This document shows, in pieces, positions 32,693-35,710 of a stretch of DNA of 35,710 bases (within the stretch, counting starts at the first letter, position 1; every line of letters starts with the position of its first letter). The notes under the pieces were generated by a model, which was not told the origin of the DNA, searched no databases, and worked only from the letters and a program-made list of their open reading frames with translations. This DNA comes from Bacteroidota bacterium (lineage in GTDB: Bacteria > Bacteroidota > Ignavibacteria > UBA10030), in contig JAKAJH010000022.1 of assembly GCA_021813905.1 (NCBI GenBank), positions 11,599-47,308 on the forward strand. The letters run 5' to 3'. The position numbers and the translations under genes were made by a program.

Positions 32693-33121
32693 TCAACGTC
32701 CTTCGGACGATGCCTTCATCGCTTCTTCCATTCCCTGCACGAGAAATGCGGGTGCGCGGGTCGGCTTCCCCGTCGAAGCGGCCAGGAATGAGTGGACCGT
32801 GTATCCCTCCACAAGCGGCTCGGGGTCGCCGTCACGCCAGACCTTGTAGTCGATGCGAAAGCGCGCAACCGGGATCTCCGGCACCGTCGTTTCGATCTCG
32901 ATCAGCTCGTCGTATGCGGCGGACTTGCGGTATTTCGCGTACGCTTCGATGACCGGGATGTGGTATCCGTGCGATTCAATCTCCGGATACGGCACGCCGA
33001 TCTCACGGAGAAGATCCGACCGTCCCTGTTCGAAGTATTCGAAGTACTTCGCGTAGTACACATACTTCATCTGATCCGTATCCGCATAGCGCACCCGGAT
33101 CTTTGATCGGTGTTTAAGCAT
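32693..33121 (-). CDS. 4-hydroxybenzoyl-CoA thioesterase-like acyl-CoA thioesterase (YbgC type)
   Basis: A 142-residue single-hotdog-domain protein. The catalytic region RVRYADTDQMKYVYYAKYFE contains the Asp (D15-D17 area, YADTD) used by the 4HBT/YbgC class, followed by YFEQGRSDLLREIGVPY. The rest (ARFRIDYKVWRDGDPEPLVE, GYTVHSFL) is the usual central helix and strands. It hydrolyses acyl-CoA or acyl-ACP thioesters in the cytoplasm. AGGGAT lies close to the ATG at 33121. It is 56 nt downstream of accA on the same strand, so a link to fatty-acid metabolism is plausible. In many bacteria ybgC sits with tol-pal genes, which are absent here. Confidence 0.92.
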   Translation of the reverse strand: MLKHRSKIRVRYADTDQMKYVYYAKYFEYFEQGRSDLLREIGVPYPEIESHGYHIPVIEAYAKYRKSAAYDELIEIETTVPEIPVARFRIDYKVWRDGDPEPLVEGYTVHSFLAASTGKPTRAPAFLVQGMEEAMKASSEGR

Positions 33122-33177
33122 GATCCCTGTGTGGTGGTGATGAGGTCGGCGGACGGCGCATCCGTCCTGTCGTGTAC

Positions 33178-34128
33178 CTATTCTTTCCAGCTTCCCATGG
33201 CGCTGAACTTCGCGATGCGCTCCTGCACAAGCTTCTCCGGCTTCACTTTCTTGAGCGCGCGGAGCTCTTCGAGGAGGATCGCCTTCAGCGTCTGCGCGGC
33301 CTTCTCGGGATCCCGATGGGCGCCGCCCATCGGCTCCGGGACAATCCGATCGACGATCCCCTGTTCCTTCAGGTCTTCAGCGGTGAGTTTGAGCGCTTCC
33401 GCTGCCTGCTCCTTGTATTCCCAGCTCCGCCACAGGATACTCGAGCATGACTCGGGAGCGATCACCGAATACCAGGCGTTCTCGAACATCAGGATACGGT
33501 CGCCGACCCCGATGCCGAGCGCGCCGCCGGAAGCTCCCTCACCGATAATCACCACGATGATGGGCACCGGGAGATGCGACATTTCGAGCAGATTGCGCGC
33601 GATCGCTTCCGCCTGTCCCCGCTCTTCGGCGCCGATGCCCGGGTACGCCCCCGGCGTATCGAGCAGCGTAATGATGGGCTTGCGAAACTTCACGGCCAGT
33701 TGCATGAGCCGGAGCGCTTTGCGGTATCCTTCGGGATTCGGCATCCCGAAATTCCGTTCGATGTTGGACTTGGTGTCGCGTCCTTTCTGATGTCCGACGA
33801 TCAGCACCGCTTCCTTGTCGATGCGGCCGAAGCCGGCCACGATGGCCTTGTCGTCCGCGAAGTGCCGGTCGCCGTGCAGTTCGGTGAAGTCGGTGGTTAT
33901 CAGGCGGATGTAGTCCAGCGTGTACGGACGATCGGGGTGGCGGGCCAGTTGAACGCGCTGCCAGCGGGTCAGATTCGAGTAGACCGTCCGGCGCACCTGG
34001 TCAACCTTTGCCTCGAGCTTGTTGATCTCTTCCGCGATATCCAGATTGTCCGAATAGCTTCGCATCTCGGCGATCTTCTGCTCAAGCTCGATAATCGGTT
34101 TTTCAAAGTCCAGTATCACTCGTGCCAT
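33178..34128 (-). CDS. accA: Acetyl-CoA carboxylase carboxyltransferase subunit alpha
   Basis: A 316-residue cytoplasmic protein that, with AccD, transfers the carboxyl group from biotin to acetyl-CoA in the first step of fatty-acid synthesis. The N-terminal helix ([20 protein letters not shown]) and the body ([39 protein letters not shown]-like segment at [74 protein letters not shown]) are diagnostic, with the oxyanion-forming Gly pairs in [10 protein letters not shown]. Length is normal for the family. AGAGGAA lies before the ATG. The upstream gene ends 21 nt before it, so the glycosyltransferase fusion, accA and the thioesterase may share a transcript. No accD is in the window. Confidence 0.98.
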   Translation of the reverse strand: MARVILDFEKPIIELEQKIAEMRSYSDNLDIAEEINKLEAKVDQVRRTVYSNLTRWQRVQLARHPDRPYTLDYIRLITTDFTELHGDRHFADDKAIVAGFGRIDKEAVLIVGHQKGRDTKSNIERNFGMPNPEGYRKALRLMQLAVKFRKPIITLLDTPGAYPGIGAEERGQAEAIARNLLEMSHLPVPIIVVIIGEGASGGALGIGVGDRILMFENAWYSVIAPESCSSILWRSWEYKEQAAEALKLTAEDLKEQGIVDRIVPEPMGGAHRDPEKAAQTLKAILLEELRALKKVKPEKLVQERIAKFSAMGSWKE

Positions 34129-34149
34129 ACGTTCCTCTTCGTCACAAGC

Positions 34150-35710
34150 TCACCGACGGCCATTCGCACCCTGCAGCCAGGTCTTCAACAGGATCTCCAG
34201 GTCGAACACGACCGACTGGTTGCGGGCATAATACAGATTGTACTGATCGATCTCCTGCGGTTTCAGATCCCTGCTTCGCTGCAGCTGGACCAGACCCGTG
34301 AGGCCCGGCGTGCCCAGAGAAACCGCGGGGCTCTCCGGCAGTCGCACGGACAGCTGAGACATCTGTGCGGGGGGACCGACGAGACTCCTGCGTCCCCCAA
34401 GGACGGAGGGTAACGCGCGGAAGAAATCCGGCACGGGCTTGCCTCCCAGCAGAGACCTGACATAAAAAATAGGATATCCCGCGGTCAAGAGCAATCCCGC
34501 CCCTGCGAGGTCGAACAGGCGCTTGGCAACGCGATTCCGCAGGCGATGAATGTTGTAGCTGATCTGCACGAGCGCCAGGTCGTCCAGATGATCCACGCTC
34601 GCTTTGCCCACGAGCACTTCCAGCGTGGACGGAACCAGGTGAACGGTCGCCGGTGTCGATCGGAGCCGCCCGACCATACCGAGGATCTGGGCGTAGCTCA
34701 GCGCCTCCGGCGCAACGATCAGATCGCTGATGCGATAATCGCGCACGATCTTCCCCACATTCTCCAGTGTGCCGAGGATCGGCGCTCCTTCAAGCGTCTC
34801 ACCCACGCGCCGGTGAGTCACGTCAATGAATCCCATGACCTCATACCCCTTCGCCGGTCGCACCCGGATGCGATGCAGAAGTTCCTGCGCCGCAGCGGTC
34901 AATCCCACAATCAGCGTGCGCTTGCCGAACACACTCCCGCGCCCCACCGTGCCGATGCGCGACTTCCAGCGCAGCACCATCCGCCATCCGGGAATCAGGA
35001 CCAGGCTGAGCAGACCGGAGATGACCACGATCATCCGGCTGAAGGCATACGTCTTGATGAAGGCCGTCAGCGCGGCAATGAGAAGATAGGCCAGCCCGGT
35101 GGCCACCATGGCACGCGTCAGCGACATGCGACGGTACGTGTACACGCCCGCAAGCGCCAACTGAAGAATGACGAGCAGAGCCGGCACCACGAACACGGCC
35201 GGATAGGCATAAGAGGGATACAGAAACACGCCTCCGCGCCACAGGAATTCCGCCAGCACGAGACTGCCGAAGACCAACACGCCGTCCACCGCCGACATCC
35301 AGAGCGGACGCACCAGGTTCCCCAGCCAGGCCGCCAGGGAGACCAACAGGATCGAGAGCCGGAGGATCGCCGCGGTCATAGCCGACGACCCATGATGTTT
35401 CTTCACGAACAGGTGCATCGCCGTGTAGAACGTCTGTCCTTCGTCGATGCCGCTCCGCCGTGTGCTTTCCCCTTTGTAGTGAATGATCTTCGTGGAGTGA
35501 ACGTAGTAAATGAGCCAACCGGCCTGCTGGATCCGGTAGCACCAGTCAAGATCTTCGCCGTACATAAAGAACTGTTCATCGAGTCCGCCCACCTTCTCCA
35601 GTGCTTCCCGGCGAATCATCATGAACGCGCCGCTGACCGCATCCACCACATACGTGTCGTCCGGATCCCGATAGGTCAGGTTGTATTGACCGAACAGCCG
35701 TGTCCGGGAG
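34150..35710 (-). CDS. GT2 glycosyltransferase fused to a degenerate polyprenyl-phosphate sugar transferase (partial)
   Basis: The frame is open through the right edge, so the N-terminal part of the protein is missing; 519 residues are visible. The first ~90 residues are the C-terminal half of a family-2 glycosyltransferase (DAVSGAFMMIRREALEKVGG, then DEQFFMYGEDLDWCYRIQQA). Four to five membrane helices follow (VDGVLVFGSLVLAEFLW, YPAVFVVPALLVILQLALAG, MIVVISGLLSLVLIPGW). A Rossmann-like module (TLIVGLTAAAQELLHRIRVR to TLEVLVGKASVDHLDDLALV) is the CoA-binding-like domain of WbaP/WcaJ-type enzymes. The C-terminus starts as a sugar transferase (RVAKRLFDLAGAGLLLTAGY) and ends DQYNLYYARNQSVVFDLEIL, but the central catalytic section (the KFRSM-type and DELPQ motifs) is missing, leaving only GGRRSLVGPP. 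The phosphoglycosyl transferase part is thus probably inactive. Confidence 0.8.
   Translation of the reverse strand, partial: SRTRLFGQYNLTYRDPDDTYVVDAVSGAFMMIRREALEKVGGLDEQFFMYGEDLDWCYRIQQAGWLIYYVHSTKIIHYKGESTRRSGIDEGQTFYTAMHLFVKKHHGSSAMTAAILRLSILLVSLAAWLGNLVRPLWMSAVDGVLVFGSLVLAEFLWRGGVFLYPSYAYPAVFVVPALLVILQLALAGVYTYRRMSLTRAMVATGLAYLLIAALTAFIKTYAFSRMIVVISGLLSLVLIPGWRMVLRWKSRIGTVGRGSVFGKRTLIVGLTAAAQELLHRIRVRPAKGYEVMGFIDVTHRRVGETLEGAPILGTLENVGKIVRDYRISDLIVAPEALSYAQILGMVGRLRSTPATVHLVPSTLEVLVGKASVDHLDDLALVQISYNIHRLRNRVAKRLFDLAGAGLLLTAGYPIFYVRSLLGGKPVPDFFRALPSVLGGRRSLVGPPAQMSQLSVRLPESPAVSLGTPGLTGLVQLQRSRDLKPQEIDQYNLYYARNQSVVFDLEILLKTWLQGANGRR

Noticed and set aside
31049-32791. A 580-residue open frame antisense to the flippase gene
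   Set aside because: The sequence is low-complexity (His, Gln, Arg, Glu) and mirrors the third-position bias of the real gene on the minus strand.

Overview
The window is GC-rich, densely coded bacterial chromosome with no phage, IS or plasmid genes. The gene set (lipoprotein and many Sec-exported glycosidases, undecaprenyl-type glycan export genes, GC-rich AUG/GUG starts with AGGAG ribosome sites) suggests a free-living Gram-negative saprophyte. The glycosidase style resembles the Bacteroidota/Ignavibacteriota (FCB) assemblage, but there is no rRNA or marker that fixes taxonomy, so I hold that loosely.

Layout. (1) 1-3593, plus strand: the tail of a probable methyltransferase, a small basic protein, a concentrative nucleoside transporter (CNT/NupC type) and an NCS2-like permease, i.e. 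a nucleoside/nucleobase uptake pair. (2) 3614-27324, minus strand: a ~24 kb carbohydrate-degradation locus of 12 genes read right to left: GH36-like enzyme, discoidin-like protein, M24/creatinase-fold lipoprotein, aldose-epimerase-like protein, two GH63-like (alpha/alpha)6 hydrolases flanking a TIM-barrel protein fused to an FGE-sulfatase domain, a giant six-hairpin hydrolase with a GATase-like N-terminus, a LacI-family repressor, a GH3 beta-glycosidase with PA14 insertion, a xylose-isomerase-like protein that has lost its metal ligands, and a UroD/MtaA-like methyltransferase. No SusC/SusD or sugar transporter is present in it. (3) 27346-27657: a well-formed tRNA-Arg(TCG) with promoter, followed by a decayed 3' half-copy of the same tRNA that is split by a ~64-nt palindromic element, then a terminator-like hairpin. 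(4) 27657-35710: housekeeping and envelope genes: tadA; prfA with a DUF1385 membrane protein; a ThiS/MoaD-Mut7-C RNase-like fusion; a Wzx-type flippase; a 4HBT thioesterase; accA; and the C-terminal part of a GT2 glycosyltransferase fused to a degenerate polyprenyl-phosphate sugar transferase.

How the locus may work. The clearest regulatory signal is in the 143-nt gap before the M24 gene: a sigma70-like promoter (TTGCAT-17-TATACT, minus strand) whose start region is covered by TGTTAGCGTTAACA, an inverted repeat with central CG typical of LacI-family operators. The ten genes downstream (23087 to 3614) are spaced by 1-58 nt and include the LacI-type regulator itself, so an autoregulated ~19.5 kb operon is a reasonable model. 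Exported glycosidases would release sugars in the periplasm; the last two genes (xylose-isomerase-like and UroD-like) lack signal peptides and would act in the cytoplasm. The substrate is not identifiable from sequence alone. The mix of GH63-like and GH36-like enzymes with a methyltransferase-type UroD protein is unusual and is the part most worth following up.
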